64,000 nucleotides of DNA. It comes from Margaritifera margaritifera (taxonomy: Eukaryota; Mollusca; Bivalvia; Unionida; Margaritiferidae). The first letter of the stretch is position 1, and each line of letters opens with the position of its first letter. Below the pieces are notes generated by a model that saw nothing but the letters and a program-made list of their open reading frames with translations, was not told where the DNA came from and did no database searches. Shown one piece after another: positions 1 to 10,684 of this stretch. Position numbers and translations under genes: made by a program. The stretch lies in the NCBI GenBank assembly GCA_029931535.1, contig JAQPZY010000353.1, positions 1-64,000 on the forward strand, read 5' to 3'.

Positions 1-827
1 GTCTATAATTTCATTTAAAACAATATTATTTGGCACAAAACATTCAACTTTTTATATTCTAATGAAATCATATAAACTAATTTATTGTTGGACACTGAAA
101 AATTATTTGACACCTAAAATATGTTTCCATGGCAAAAATCCGGAGCCCGAAATATTTCCACGGGGAAATATCATAATTTAGACTTGGCCACACTTTCGTT
201 TCTGGAATTTAAACCATTGGCGGTCTGCATTGATGGAATTATGTTAAGCCGACTGTTCCATATGGATGTGTGCTTTCCAGCATCATGCGGTATATATAAA
301 TATCCCAGTGTTCACATGCTGACAATTTAATTTGGGACAGCCTTCATTTACCAGCTGAACTTGAATATCCATCGGATTCCGAAAAAATGCCGCCCACACC
401 GCAAGTCGAAACCGGCTTTTGGATTAACTTGTAGCTTGTATGAGCCTACTTGATGATGATGGATTTTGCCCGAAATGTATCTTTCAAAAAAATATTGTAT
501 TTATTACTTGGTGAATACATTATCTTCATGTTTATCGTTTATTTGTGTTATTTCAGCTAACAATTTGATAATATGCAAGCCATTTCAAGCGTAGTGGCTC
601 AAAGCTGTAGCCTTGTGTGTTGGAAATCATTTCACAAATTGTCATTTAAATGGAAATGTATGATATTTTAATAAGGTCAGAACTTATAGATAGCCATTTA
701 CACATAGGTTCTATAAATCTGATGACTTTATTTATATATGGACACACTTTCCGGTGGGGGGAGAGGCTTTTGTTCAATCCCAAATCGTTGAATTTAGCGG
801 GACTTCGCTTTTATCTCACATAAAAGT
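1..827. other. Non-coding AT-rich stretch
   Basis: I see no coding signal here. Short open frames occur on both strands but none resembles a protein family or has flanking splice sites. No repeat structure stands out before the palindromic cluster that follows. Confidence 0.5.
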
Positions 828-1130
828 GTAGTAAGAGTAAGTGTAGGGCTTAGATTTCACTTATGAGTGAAGTAAACTTCATTTATAAATGAAATGCCTA
901 ATTCACCTATATGTCATTATAAGTGACCTATAAGTGTAGCAAGTGAATGGCTCACATTTCAGTTACAAGTGAAGCATACTTCATTTATAGTGAAATGCCT
1001 AATTTGTATATGAAATGCCTAATTTGCAATACAAATCCTAACGCTTCACTTATATCTCACTTATAAGTGACCAATAAGTAAAAAGTATAAGTGACCTATA
1101 AGTAATGTATAGGGTTTTTCCGTAAGGGCA
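828..1130. repeat. Palindromic CACTTATAAGTGA cluster (MITE-like)
   Basis: The segment is built from many copies of short self-complementary words such as CACTTATAAGTGA, AAGTGACCTATAAGTG and TGAAATGCCTAATT, in both orientations. This gives a long, imperfect inverted structure. Such dense palindromes are typical of foldback or MITE-type transposons. I could not define terminal inverted repeats or a target duplication, so the boundaries are approximate. Confidence 0.45.
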
Positions 1131-2729
1131 GTGAAATGACATTACTTCAGAGAGTTTTTTGTAACTTATGTTCCAGAAATAATTTAGTATTAGTTCATGA
1201 CTAACACTACATATTTTCTTTTTTAACTTACGAAGATATCAGGGAAAGAAATATTAAGATAAACGTTGGTGTGCCGTTCTATCTTTAGAAAAATTATTTG
1301 CTTGATTTCATCTAAAAGTCTACAGTTTATATACCACTTATTAGCTAGAAAAAAACCTATACTTAACGTCCGGAAGTTATGCTATAAGAAGTGCATTGTG
1401 CTCCAATATAGTGACCTTTTCTGTATGTTTTATAGAACGGTAGCCTAAATTACTGAAATTAAGAATATAAGTTTACTTTGATTTCCACTTGTAGGGAGAT
1501 AACAAGTGGATCACCCTTTCAGCTGTATAACAGAGTGACTTTCTATTAGGTTGTAAGGTAATGTCGCCCCAGGAACATCGTCTTCCGTTAATTCTACGTA
1601 TTGAAGCCACCATGTTACAATGTTTGTCTGTCGAGTTTAAGACACTGCCCACTCGGGCTATTTTTAGGCATGAAGTCATTGCATGTTGCGTCACATCTGC
1701 CTAATTCGTAAACTGTACTATTCTCTTTCCTACAATGTAGTCAAAAATTAAGATGTCAGCTTCATAACACTCAGATGTATATAAGCCAGTTGTCAGTGTA
1801 AAGCTATGCTAGACTACACATAGTGTAGTTGGATACTGACATTATAACAGAACCTTTTATGGGTAGAGGGGACAGCTTTTATAAACAAACAGACTCCTGC
1901 CAGTTTTTGCTGTGAAAGTACAAAGACATAATTATCAATATCCTTTTCAATATGTAAAGCGCATATTCAATGTATCCTTTCCTCTGTCATTTAGAAATTG
2001 ACTCAACTGCTTGTTGACAAATCCTCTTTTCACATGAAATATAATGGTCTACTGCTAAACCTGATTGAGGCAGTGAACAGAATCTCTGGTAGAGGTTAAC
2101 TTGTCTCTTTTACAAATAATTTAATTAATTTATAATATGCATGCAGTGTTTTGGCCTATTGTGACATACAACCTGTCTTGGAAGATTATTTTTGGTTGGC
2201 AGCAGTGGTGTTCTTTTAAGATGGGCTATCTACTTTTACGGATATCCTGGACAGGGTCTTTATGGCATCATGTCCATCTGACATTGCCAATAATAAAATG
2301 GTTAAAAATCAATGAAAGTAGTAGATAAAATATGCGTAGGGCTTTTAATGGAGATAAGAATGCAGTTTTTCTTTTAAGTCTTCTATATCAGCCAGTTACA
2401 TCATATGATGAAAGAGTTTATTTTATTCACAAAGTGCCCTGCAAAAGAAGCCGTAGCAGTAGGCATCTGTATTGTAATGAATTTGTATGTAGGATTTGGG
2501 AAGTGATCTAGTTGATATTCTAGTTTTTTATGGAAGAGTAATAGTTATCCCTCTATAATCTTATGAAAGTTAAATAAGTGTAGGTGGACTTATGATCCGT
2601 GGACACTGAAGAACATTTTAAAGAGGCCCAAATATGTACATATCAAAAAGAGAGTCACCTTAAAGATTTAACAAAAAAAAAAAAATTGGTTGTTCGATGA
2701 TTTGAAAATTAAAACAATAATTTCGAGGA
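1131..2729. other. Non-coding stretch, nothing recognised
   Basis: AT-rich sequence with short open frames only (about 60-75 codons). No family motif, splice-flanked exon or clear repeat unit was seen. An A-run at about 2,671-2,683 is unremarkable. Confidence 0.45.
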
Positions 2730-2945
2730 AATTTTTTTTTTTTTTTTTTGGTAGCTGTATTGACATTTTAAACATATTAATGGCTATATCATATTAAGGA
2801 AATGGGACCCAAGTGCCTTTCCAAGTACACCAAGAGAGCTTACCCGGGCTGGGCTGGGCAGGTATCGAACTTGCTAGTTTTGGACTACAAGACTGACCCT
2901 CTACCAACAGAGTTTCCATAACGCCTCGAATAAGAATTGTATTGC
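2730..2945 (-). repeat. tRNA-derived SINE, minus strand
   Basis: Read on the minus strand, an A-box-like TGGTAGAGG (plus positions about 2,896-2,911) is followed some 35 bases later by a B-box-like GTTCGATACC (2,861-2,870). This is the spacing of a Pol III internal promoter. The unit ends in a long A run (plus-strand T run at about 2,731-2,749), as expected for a retroposed SINE. It is not a functional tRNA gene: no clean acceptor stem or anticodon arm can be drawn. I could not fix the target duplication. Confidence 0.6.
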
Positions 2946-3146
2946 CGACAGTATTAAATAAACTAAATAAATAAAGTAAATAAATAAAAAGTAAACAAGT
3001 AAATTAATCAATCAATCAGCTGACATTATTTAATTTGCAGATATTAAGGCCTCTTTTGACCATGCCCTAATGCCTCCGGATGTTAGGTAAAATGTAGAGA
3101 ATAAAATAGATAAATAAATAAATAAAAGAATAAAGAATAAAAGAAT
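2941..3146. repeat. A/T-rich simple repeat (AAATAAAT-type)
   Basis: Low-complexity runs of AATAAA and AAATAAAT with short unique interruptions follow directly on the head of the SINE. Nothing else is seen. Confidence 0.55.
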
Positions 3147-3609
3147 AAATTAGTGCAATTTGAAACATTTAATAATTTCATTTTTTTATTTCTGTCTTTC
3201 TCTATTTTTCTCCTTAAAATATTTTTCTTAGATTCTTTTTTATCCCAAAATTCTCCTGCCGAGAAGCCAATAGTGCTAACACAGGTTCCACAAAAAAGAA
3301 AGAAAGAAAGAAAGCAAATTTTGAGAAAAAATGATTCAAGGTTACAAGCTGCATTTATTTCTCTGTTACTCTTTGTATTTACTGTCTATAGTTTACCTCA
3401 TGTCCAAAGACACTAAGAAATGGTCAAAATATGCTAAATTTTCATGGATAATTACTCAATATCTGCTAACCGAATAATTAATTGATGGATTGACTGATTG
3501 ATCCAAATAAATTGATTAACTAATTAATGTACACGTATCTATTGAAAAAAACTAATAGGTTTTAATTTTTAAATCATCAAATGGATATTTTGTTAATATT
3601 TGAAATCCT

Positions 3610-3681
<72 letters not shown>

Positions 3682-4493
3682 GTGTATGTGTTATAACCTC
3701 TCATTTCCCAGTATTACTCAAATAAAATATACTGATGGACTTCAAACATTTAAATGTAAGTAATCATTCTCCAATGTATGATCATTACCTGAATAGCTCA
3801 GCTTTCCTGCTTGATGACTGAATAATCGGGCTAGAATATTGCTCCAGAGTGTAATCAATTATTATATAACCCACCTCTACCATTACTAGTCTCCAGTAGC
3901 TTTCATAAACATTATCAACCTTGCAGGAAATAAATACCAGCTGGGTGTATGATGGGACAACAAATGGGTTGCACCCCCACCATCCTCAGAACAAACCACC
4001 ACCCTTTTAGACCTCCAGAGCATACACTACTATACTTTTTAAAATGTCCCATCTCACCCCCACCAGCAGCACAAAAACTAGATATGTTTAAAGAATAGAG
4101 ACCTACTCTGCTCACTGGTATATACTTTAGATCGCAATTACAAGAATGCATATTTTTAGGATAGGATTTGACTTGTTACAATCTTTCATTTAGAGATATG
4201 CTAACCAACTACACACACCTATTAGCATGTGTTGGGGCAAAAGACCTTGCACTTAGATCATGTTGGGAAGTACTGAGAAGTGTGGCAAGAGTTGTATACA
4301 CGAATATTGTAAAGTACACACATAGCGACTTCACAGGGGTGGTATAATTTATCCTTGCATGGGGTGTGGTATTGGTGTTTAGGCATGCCATGCACTTTGT
4401 AGTCCTTTTGGTTCGAAGACTTTACAAGCATGCATCAGGAAAAAAAAATATTGCTTGGCTGCTTGAAGAAATTCTGCAGCTAGCTGCTATTAA
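3147..4493. other. Non-coding stretch with (GAAA)n and (TA)n
   Basis: Contains a short GAAA tract near 3,297-3,315 and an uninterrupted (TA)n microsatellite at about 3,615-3,676. Otherwise no coding or repeat signal is recognised. Confidence 0.5.
3615..3676. repeat. (TA)n microsatellite
   Basis: About 30 uninterrupted TA dinucleotides, directly visible. Confidence 0.95.
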
Positions 4494-5162
4494 TATTTAA
4501 AATTTTTAAAAAGCTTACCTGCTAAGACTCACCCATTCTCAATAGCTCATGCACAACAAGCACATGTATTACGTGACAAATACAATGCATTGACAGTGGT
4601 TCGGCCTTCTAATCCCAGGGGTCATATATCACTACATCAGAACCTTGACTGCCAACAGGTGACCCGTTCAGAGTTTGCTTGGCTTATGACAGCACAGCAG
4701 GCAGCAGATACCCTGAGGCAGGAATTTGGCAGCCTTGGCTCTAGTGAAATAGAGGAAGAAGTTCCCTTTGCTTTTGACAAGGCAGTACTGCACGATGAAT
4801 CTGTTCCCAAAAACCTAGACCTTGACTGGTATCATCATCTTTGTGACACTAAGGAAGAGTTTGAAGTCGATGGTGCTGCGTATCTCTTTAACACATTTCG
4901 AATTGAAGAAAAAGACCTCCTCAGACTTGGAGACCTTGACATTATGTAGAGACACCAAGTATGCGGCAATGGTCTAATCTTAAATAACCAAATAGCCGAA
5001 GCACGCACTGTCATCCTTCTTGGAGCTGTCCTGACAAGTGAAAAGTTCCTCATTTTCATCAAGTTTATCATTCAGGATGATGGAGATGATAAGAGGAAGG
5101 ATGGGGAGTGGATGGTAATAGACAAGACTGACCCGAAGAGAGAAAAGCATAAGGGCAAATAG
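4494..5162 (+). pseudogene. Unrecognised gene fragment, upstream part of the helicase-containing block
   Basis: One plus-strand frame stays open for about 220 codons from 4,494 to 5,162, broken only by an in-frame TAG at 4,947. The text is strongly coding-like, with mixed acidic and aromatic composition (for example LDLDWYHHLCDT) and a charged end (KTDPKREKHKGK). No ATG clearly decides the start, and the first part may have been lost. I do not recognise the family. It lies in the same orientation as the coding-like blocks up to the helicase fragment near 6.77-7.0 kb, so it may be the amino-terminal part of that protein or a neighbouring gene of the same element. No function is assigned. Confidence 0.45.
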
Positions 5163-5239
5163 GTGGTTTAAATTATGCATATGAAACCTGGACTGATTAA
5201 ACCTGGACTTCTTACTGGTATTGGTTGCAGCAGTGTACA

Positions 5240-5476
5240 GCCTCTACCCCATTTGAGAGCCCGACTCCAGTAACCTTGCATTTTGAGTACTGGAACCTGA
5301 AATGCATTGCACATCATGCAGTAGAACACTTTGGAAATGCCCTCTAAGGCCGCAATAAAAATATAACGGAATGGGAAAGGCGAGTTCATGGGACAGGTGC
5401 AATCATTGATGATGTGGGGTATTTTTTTGTTAATTCTCAAGCGTGCAATTATCTTAAACGATATAGCCAGGAATGA
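5240..5476 (+). pseudogene. Unrecognised coding-like fragment
   Basis: A plus-strand frame reads as protein from about 5,240 to a TGA at 5,474-5,476, interrupted by one TAA near 5,345. It contains CIAHHAVEHFGN and ITEWERRVHGTG, which look like real protein text and not random translation. Its stop overlaps the ATG of the next frame (ATGA at 5,473-5,476), so either two overlapping genes or a frameshift in one gene is possible. Family unknown. Confidence 0.35.
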
Positions 5477-5835
5477 CATTTATAACTGTCAAGTATCATG
5501 CTGAATATCAATCAATAGAGTTTATAGTTCACAACAGCCACACCTGGCCAAAAAATCTAAACTTTCCATCACTCTGTGAGCAGCTCAGAGTTGAGTACTA
5601 CAAGGGTGATGCCTGGGACAATATTCAGCAGATTACGGGAGTCAAGCCAAAGGCAGTTTGGGTTCTTGTTGGAGGCAATTTAAAAAATCTGGACCATAAG
5701 CTTTTGGAGTGGTTTATGCTGGCTGAATGTAGGCGCTTCAGAACCCGGGAGAAGTACCTGCAGATTATCAAGGCCTGCAGCAATTACACAGATAATCCTG
5801 ATGAGTTAGCAACCAAAGTCTTTAGCGAGGCCTAA
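5473..5835 (+). pseudogene. Unrecognised 120-residue open frame, likely part of the same large gene
   Basis: Intact open frame of 120 codons beginning with ATG at 5,473 and overlapping the stop of the preceding fragment. It contains WDNIQQITGVKPKAVW and LLEWFMLAECRRFRT and looks globular, with no signal peptide or membrane helix. Coding-like text continues in-frame after the stop to about 6,000. I cannot place it in a family. Context, with the helicase fragment downstream on the same strand, suggests a decayed large viral-type replication protein, but that is inference. Confidence 0.4.
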
Positions 5836-6214
5836 GCTAGTGATACTCGAGACCAAAATGGATGGAAGCACACGCTGCGGCCGTTCTGGAGCACATATAT
5901 TGGGGATGCATTGACTTTGGACATGGCAGTCTTTGGAATAGCCATGATGGCCGCCTGCTACCCCAGCAGCTTTTTGTGCATGGAAGAGCGTGTCCCATAA
6001 TTTTAATGGTTTAGCCACCCATGCAACAGAATGACCCAGGTGGTTATTAACAGACTACTTACTCAAGACCTCATGGGATTTGCATAGCTGCACTCTTGCT
6101 CTGATTGATTTATCCCCACATGGTTTGGATGTCACTTGAACAAGCCTAAAGGAAACGAATCTGCCTACAACAACCTCAGCTTGGCTCGAGGCTCCCATTG
6201 ATTTACTGCAGTTT

Positions 6215-6430
6215 ATGGTCAAGGCGGGTGTGTCCACGCACCTCAAAGTCACCAAGGTCATTATCTCCTACAAGAAAAATACCAAAGTACGGCTGCTGGA
6301 GGACAAGAAAATGGGTCGCATTATCATAGGCAAATTGACAGCCGGTAGTGAAAACAGATGCAAGCATGTTGGTTATGACAAGGTGCACCTCAGGGAAGTT
6401 GTTACTTACTATGATGGCTCACAGCTGTAG
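6215..6430 (+). pseudogene. Unrecognised lysine-rich fragment upstream of helicase motifs
   Basis: Open frame of 71 codons with the text KVIISYKKNTKVRLLEDK and VHLREVVTYYDGSQL. After the stop at 6,428 the protein-like text continues in other frames to about 6,600, indicating frameshifts. It sits between the 5.47-kb frame and the Walker A box at 6,769 on the same strand, so it may be an internal domain of the same helicase gene. I do not recognise the domain. Confidence 0.4.
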
Positions 6431-6559
6431 TACATGCACCTCAGGGCTTCCATGCTTGGCTAGATGAGCATTATCGTTATTAGCATGCCCCATTGGTTTA
6501 CATTACGTTATGCACCTGGCCCAACTAAATAGATGCACTTCGCAATCCTATGCAAACGA

Positions 6560-7480
6560 AGAATCCATCTGTTACAAATGAACTGCCCTTGTACGCAAAG
6601 ACCATGACAGCCAGCAGACCAAAACAACGGTCTGTTCCTGAGGGTAGTGGCATGTTAAAGCTGAGAAGTTTCTAGTTCCAATGATAGCTAGCACAGCCTA
6701 CATGCCGATGGCTGAGTACTGAACATGGAAATGATCTGCTGACAATGCACCACTTTTCTTATCTCAATGGTGGAGAAGGCTCTGGCAAAATGTCACGTGC
6801 AATCAGCTTCTTTCATTAACAAAACCTGCTCATTCTTACCCAGACCCACCAACTCGCAAAAAGGATATGGTGTTAGTACGATGGTCATATCCATGCACAA
6901 ACTTACCGCATATTTCATTGGCATGACAACAAGGAATGGACGCTAGAACGTACGGATCAAAAATGCATTCTGCGGGTTATTATTTAGGATGAAACTTATT
7001 GGTTGCCTGCTCACCTGCACGCTATGCTTGGCCAGGAGTTGCGACATGGCACCATAAACTCTAGTCAGGTCAATCTGCAGCAAATTGGGCCACTTTCGAT
7101 GCCCCCACTTGAAGATATGTGCCAAAGCGCCAGAGAATTTGTACCATTCTTTTTGCCACCTTGTATGGGCAGAATCAGATGTTGCCCGTGTGCACTCATT
7201 AGGGCTTGAAACATTAAACAAAAACTGGAGATTCAGCACAATGCCAGCAGGTGAACCTGGTTTTAAGCCATGCTATGGCAACATCTTGTGAACTTTGGTG
7301 GTTTCTGCCAGCTTTTTATCATTGCCATTCCCTTCCAGTAACCTAGCATGCTGTAATATATTGCTACAAGCATAGTATCCATTGCATTTTGGTGGTTTTA
7401 ACAAGTTTAGCAGTTTGCCGCACTTTTTCATTCCGATAGCTCTTTAAGCTATGAACGAACAGCTCATACTCCAACTCGAG
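6560..7480 (-). pseudogene. Retroviral-type (rve) integrase fragment, Polinton/adintovirus type B
   Basis: Read on the minus strand from about 7,480 down. It opens with text homologous to the start of the second integrase in this window at 59.7 kb (a GYWKG-like segment, then SSPNECTRAT). The core block KWPNLLQIDLTRVYGAMSQL at about 7,045-7,105 corresponds to the second catalytic Asp region of this integrase family (KWPxxLQVDPxxEF), with the usual Pro and Glu changed. The part after about 6,950 is heavily frameshifted. It overlaps the plus-strand helicase reading between 6.7 and 7.0 kb, where one of the two readings must be coincidental or the junction is recombinant. The homologous but distinct copy at 59.7 kb supports the call. 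Confidence 0.6.
6720..7001 (+). pseudogene. Superfamily 1-type helicase fragment (Walker A and B), truncated
   Basis: Two plus-strand frames joined by a frameshift near 6,825. The first holds GGEGSGKMSRAI at 6,769-6,804, a Walker A P-loop (GxxGSGK). The second reads LLILTQTHQLAK, then HAQTYRIFHWHD, then VII-stop-DE at 6,976-6,993, a Walker B box whose preceding residue is a TAG stop. The order P-loop, 'LTxTHxLAK' and Walker B about 60-70 residues on fits SF1-type helicases of large DNA viruses and virus-like elements. The reading ends abruptly at about 7,001, where minus-strand integrase sequence begins, so the C-terminal motifs are gone. Helicases are not standard in classical Polintons, which makes the neighbourhood notable. 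Confidence 0.6.
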
Positions 7481-7534
7481 CGGCGCAATTAAATGAATAC
7501 ACTTGCTAGGTTAGAATATAATCTATGGCAGTGA

Positions 7535-7812
7535 GCCCCCCCACCCCCCATCGCAAACATCCTCTTGTGTGGTTGCTCTTTGGGTGATACCACATTAAAG
7601 TCAGAAATGTTGGGTTCATCGCTGATCTGTGGACCATTGTTTATTTTTCTGCTGGTCACCTGGTAGTACTTGTGTGCAGTTTTGCTGACATCTTGGTATG
7701 TCCTTTTGGCATATTGTTTATTTTGCTTTCTTTCAATGAGGTAATTGAGATGCTTGTTGCTCTTACATTGGTACTTGGCCTGTGCAGCTTGGAGTTCCTC
7801 CAGTGAATGCTA
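7535..7812 (-). pseudogene. Unrecognised coding-like fragment upstream of the type B integrase
   Basis: A minus-strand frame of about 90 codons, without an obvious start codon, stays open between a TAG near 7,810 and the G-rich run at 7,535. It contains SLEELQAAQAKYQC and KTAHKYYQVTSRKINN, basic and coiled-coil-like. It lies just upstream of the integrase on the same strand. The family is not recognised and it could be part of either the B1 or the A relic. Confidence 0.25.
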
Positions 7813-8199
7813 GGACATTAACAATTGTTTTGCTGATCATGAGAGCAAAAGATGGTATTAGATGGATGTGATCATATTAGGATCACTGAATCACTGAATA
7901 CCCAACTTCAGTACTGCTCCATGGTAACGGAGGTTTACAAGGTCCTTGACATATGGTGGTCAGTAGTAATGCAACCCTGGGGGTATGAAAACACTACTGG
8001 AATTTTCTATGGTCTCATTCTCTCTATCGCTCGTCCTCGACGTAGTAAAATCACAATAGTGTATTGATGCCGGCCACATTTGCATTATTACCAACAGTTA
8101 TCATTAGCTTTTTGTGCCAGCTTGGCGGATATATTTGACACACGAGTTACTTTCCTTACTTGCTGAAATATTTGGCATACATTAGTTACCTCCCTTGCT

Positions 8200-9007
8200 T
8201 CCATACACGAGTTGCATCCCTTGGTTGCATCCCTTGGTTGCAAATCTATTTTTAGTAACATTAAAATATGGAACTTTGCCTATAGCCATGTTGCAAACTC
8301 TTCTCTTCGATTCCAAATTGGCTCAAGGAAGCAACAGTCATTTGACTGTCAGATATAGTATGCCCACCAGAGTTATCGCAGGATACGCACTAGGAGATCG
8401 CACTAATTTCTGTGGAACTCATTTCATGATGTTACAACAAGCAACAAGTTCAGATATCTTATTTCTGCTAATGATGCAGGAACATTGCTCATTGTCATTC
8501 CAGGTGCGTACAACATTGTCGACATCGCTGATGAAATAAAAAGAATGATTGGCGAAAAGGTCATATTGGCTACAACATAATCATGGAGCCAAATTATTCT
8601 ATGCTTAAAACATGATTGACGCTTAAGGGTGGCTACCGAGTTGACTTTACAATTGACAACAGCTTAAGAAACTTACTAGGTATTAGTACTCAAATTCTAC
8701 AAGAAAATGGTGTTAACGATGGAGACTTTCCCGTAAACATTAGCGACAGAAACACATAAACTGTTCCATAGTTGAATGATCATTTGACATGCATGGAGGC
8801 CATAGTCATGTTATCTATAGCATCAGTCCTAATGCACTGCCCGGATCACTGATGACAATAATACTTTCGCCGCGAATTTACTATCACATCAACAATGTCT
8901 ACAGCATTCCAGAAATCGCAATGTCAATTATGAACCAATCAGGAAACAATGTTAACCTTGATAATGAGCAACTAACATTTTATCTGCATTTCCGAGCGCA
9001 AAACTGA
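8200..9007 (+). pseudogene. Penton-like (minor capsid) protein of a Polinton-type element, frameshifted
   Basis: Several plus-strand frames together give a jelly-roll-like capsid protein. Visible blocks are IVIPGAYNIVDIADEI (about 8,488-8,535), GYRVDFTIDNSLRNLLG (8,631-8,681) and YHINNVYSIPEIAM leading to LTFYLHFRAQN and a stop at 9,005. The word order 'G-Y-x-V-D-F-T ... R-x-L-L-G-F' followed by a C-terminal 'L-x-F-x-L-H-F-R' is characteristic of a conserved protein family next to capsid genes in invertebrate Polinton/adintovirus-like elements. At least three frameshifts and several stops break it. It is the first gene of the type A plus-strand block. The role as penton is inferred from family context. 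Confidence 0.55.
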
Positions 9008-9089
9008 AACTATGTAACCATGGTGTATAAATTATGCGAATGCGAACTAAGTGCAGACGGAGCATAGGATGATTTTTATCAACGCTGTT

Positions 9090-9448
9090 TTCAAATCATT
9101 TTAGGATTGTGTCAGGCTTAGTCAAACGAATTGCTCCACTTGTCAGTAGCACTTCAAAAAGTGCCGATTCAGCAGTAGGATCAGTAGCTGGACAACAAAT
9201 CGTGTTAAAGATTATTGGAGCACCAGCGCCACAGTTTCCCGTTGCGTTGGAGCCCATCAAATAAATCATCAAAGAAATCACGCCAACAAAAGAAGCTGAG
9301 CATGTGATGAATAGTACAGCCAAACAAATATTGTCCAAGCATGGTCAAGACAATTATGAACCAATTATATATGTGATTGGCGCCAGTACCACTGCCTAAC
9401 CTGTCAAATATTATGGTGAGCGCTGGTCTAAAGAGAATTTAATGTAAT
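9090..9448 (+). pseudogene. Small hydrophobic/basic virion-type protein, degenerate
   Basis: A plus-strand frame from about 9,090 to 9,440, interrupted by two stops, reads GLVKRIAPLVSSTSKSADSA, then IVLKIIGAPAPQF, then HGQDNYEPIIYVIGAS. A short gene with a hydrophobic, small-residue-rich amino end located between penton-like and major capsid genes is usual in Polinton-type elements, where it is thought to be a minor capsid or membrane-active protein. I infer function from position only. It ends just before the capsid ATG at 9,463. Confidence 0.4.
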
Positions 9449-9462
9449 AAGGATGTATACAC

Positions 9463-10282
9463 ATGCTGTCTAGATTTACCCCAGAGTATTTTAAGCTCTT
9501 TGATGAAGTACCAATTGACGAATCAACAACTGAGTACGAATATGTGGAATATTTGGACAAGGACTCGTATAAAATGAACAAACCTGGAACAATAATAATT
9601 AATAGGAAATGAAAATGTTTACTTGTTGCGTCATAAACCTTTTCTTGATGTCAGAGGTAATTTGCAAACAAGTTTTGCTCCACCTGCCAGTTTTGCTGCT
9701 GGTGACCAGATAGCGTTTAAACAAATGGCTGGAGTCTGTTTAAGACGGCGTGATATCAACTTAATCAGATAGTTGAAAACGTTAGCAACTATCTGCCAGC
9801 TGCCAGCACCATTATGAATTTGATTTCAATGAGCGACAGTCACAGCAGAAATTCAGTAACACATATGTTCTGGTATAAGGATACGAGCAATGCGGCAGAA
9901 AGCAAAAAACATAGGCAACGCATTGCAGTTCTCCATGATGCTGTTTCTGCTATGCCTGGACCAACTGCATCTGAAATTGGTACGACCATTCACAATGCTT
10001 TTATAGATCCAGAAATTCGTGATTATAAACTTGGCTTTGCAACTGGGCAAGCTGTTTCTGATGGTCACAATGAAGTTTGCACGATGTTGCCACTAGGCTA
10101 TATTTTGGGTTTTTGTTGCGATACTGATACAGTGTTTAGAGGTGTTAAGCACACACTAGTTTTGGAAAGAGTCAATTATGCTACATACATGCATCGTAAA
10201 GCTGGCGGTGCTGATGGACAATTTATTTTTACAAAACTATCTCTTTGAATGCCAAAGATGACACCTTCTATTTACCACACAC
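9463..10282 (+). pseudogene. Double-jelly-roll major capsid protein, C-terminally deleted
   Basis: Starts at ATG 9,463 (MLSRFTPEYFKLFDEVPIDE), with frameshifts near 9,612 and 9,790. The 144-codon open frame at 9,814-10,248 carries MFWYKDTSNAA and LPLGYILGFCCDTDTVFRGV (10,090-10,149), then LVLERVNYATYMHR. The 'I-x-G-F-C-x-D-x-x-x-V-x-x-G-x-K-H-x-L-x-L' signature followed by a 'W-M-P-x-x-x-P-S' block (just after 10,245) is that of the double jelly-roll-like capsid family found in invertebrate Polinton-type elements. Full-length members run well past this point, but here the sequence passes straight into integrase coding. The carboxyl half is missing, probably by an internal deletion. Confidence 0.65.
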
Positions 10283-10289
10283 TACTGCT

Positions 10290-10684
10290 CTTGACGTTCA
10301 TGCGCTCATTGGAACAATTCCTAGGCCAAAAGGTGTTGATGACATCTGGTTTGCTCATCTTGTAGACATGCACGAATATTCCAGAAATAATGGCGGCGTC
10401 AAATACTTGTTAAATGTCTTTGATGTTTTTAGCAAGCATGCATCGAGCTTGCCGCTAACAAATAAAACTGGCGCAGCTTTCAAAGACGCGTTTGGATCTA
10501 TGATAACATTATCAGACAACTGCAAACAATAAAACTCCGGTGGACCATGGTTGCAAATTTTTACAATAGTACGTTTGTGAATTGGCTTGAAAAACATACA
10601 ATTCATAAGTACTCCTCGTTCAAGGAAGGCAAAGCAGTTGTGATTGAAAGATGCAATCGTATGCTAAAAAATGCAATGTGGAAA
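10290..10684 (+). pseudogene. Polinton-type rve integrase, catalytic core (5' part)
   Basis: The frame 10,245-10,530 contains GVDDIWFAHLVDMHEYSRNN (the first catalytic Asp region), then GGVKYLLNVFDVFSKHAS and PLTNKTGAAFKDAF. The second frame, 10,547-10,684, has FVNWLEKHTIHKYSSFKEGK followed by VVIERCNRMLKNAMW, which holds the catalytic Glu and the NRxLK helix of the rve fold. Between them the 'VDHGxEF' block is present but out of frame and reads VDHGCKF, with Glu replaced by Lys. The integrase is the type A form (DLVDM...EYS), clearly different from the type B integrases here. Coding stops at 10,684, where a 1,515-bp insertion begins; it resumes at 12,200. Confidence 0.8.
10680..10684 (+). 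repeat. Target-site duplication, left copy (GGAAA)
   Basis: GGAAA immediately precedes TGTCAGAAG. The same five bases follow the insertion at 12,200-12,204. Confidence 0.7.

Noticed and set aside
2850..2915. tRNA gene on the minus strand
   Set aside because: A- and B-box words are present, but the arms do not pair into a cloverleaf and an A tail follows. It is a SINE head.
8789..9007. Separate 72-residue gene
   Set aside because: It is the last in-frame piece of the frameshifted penton-like gene, not an independent gene.
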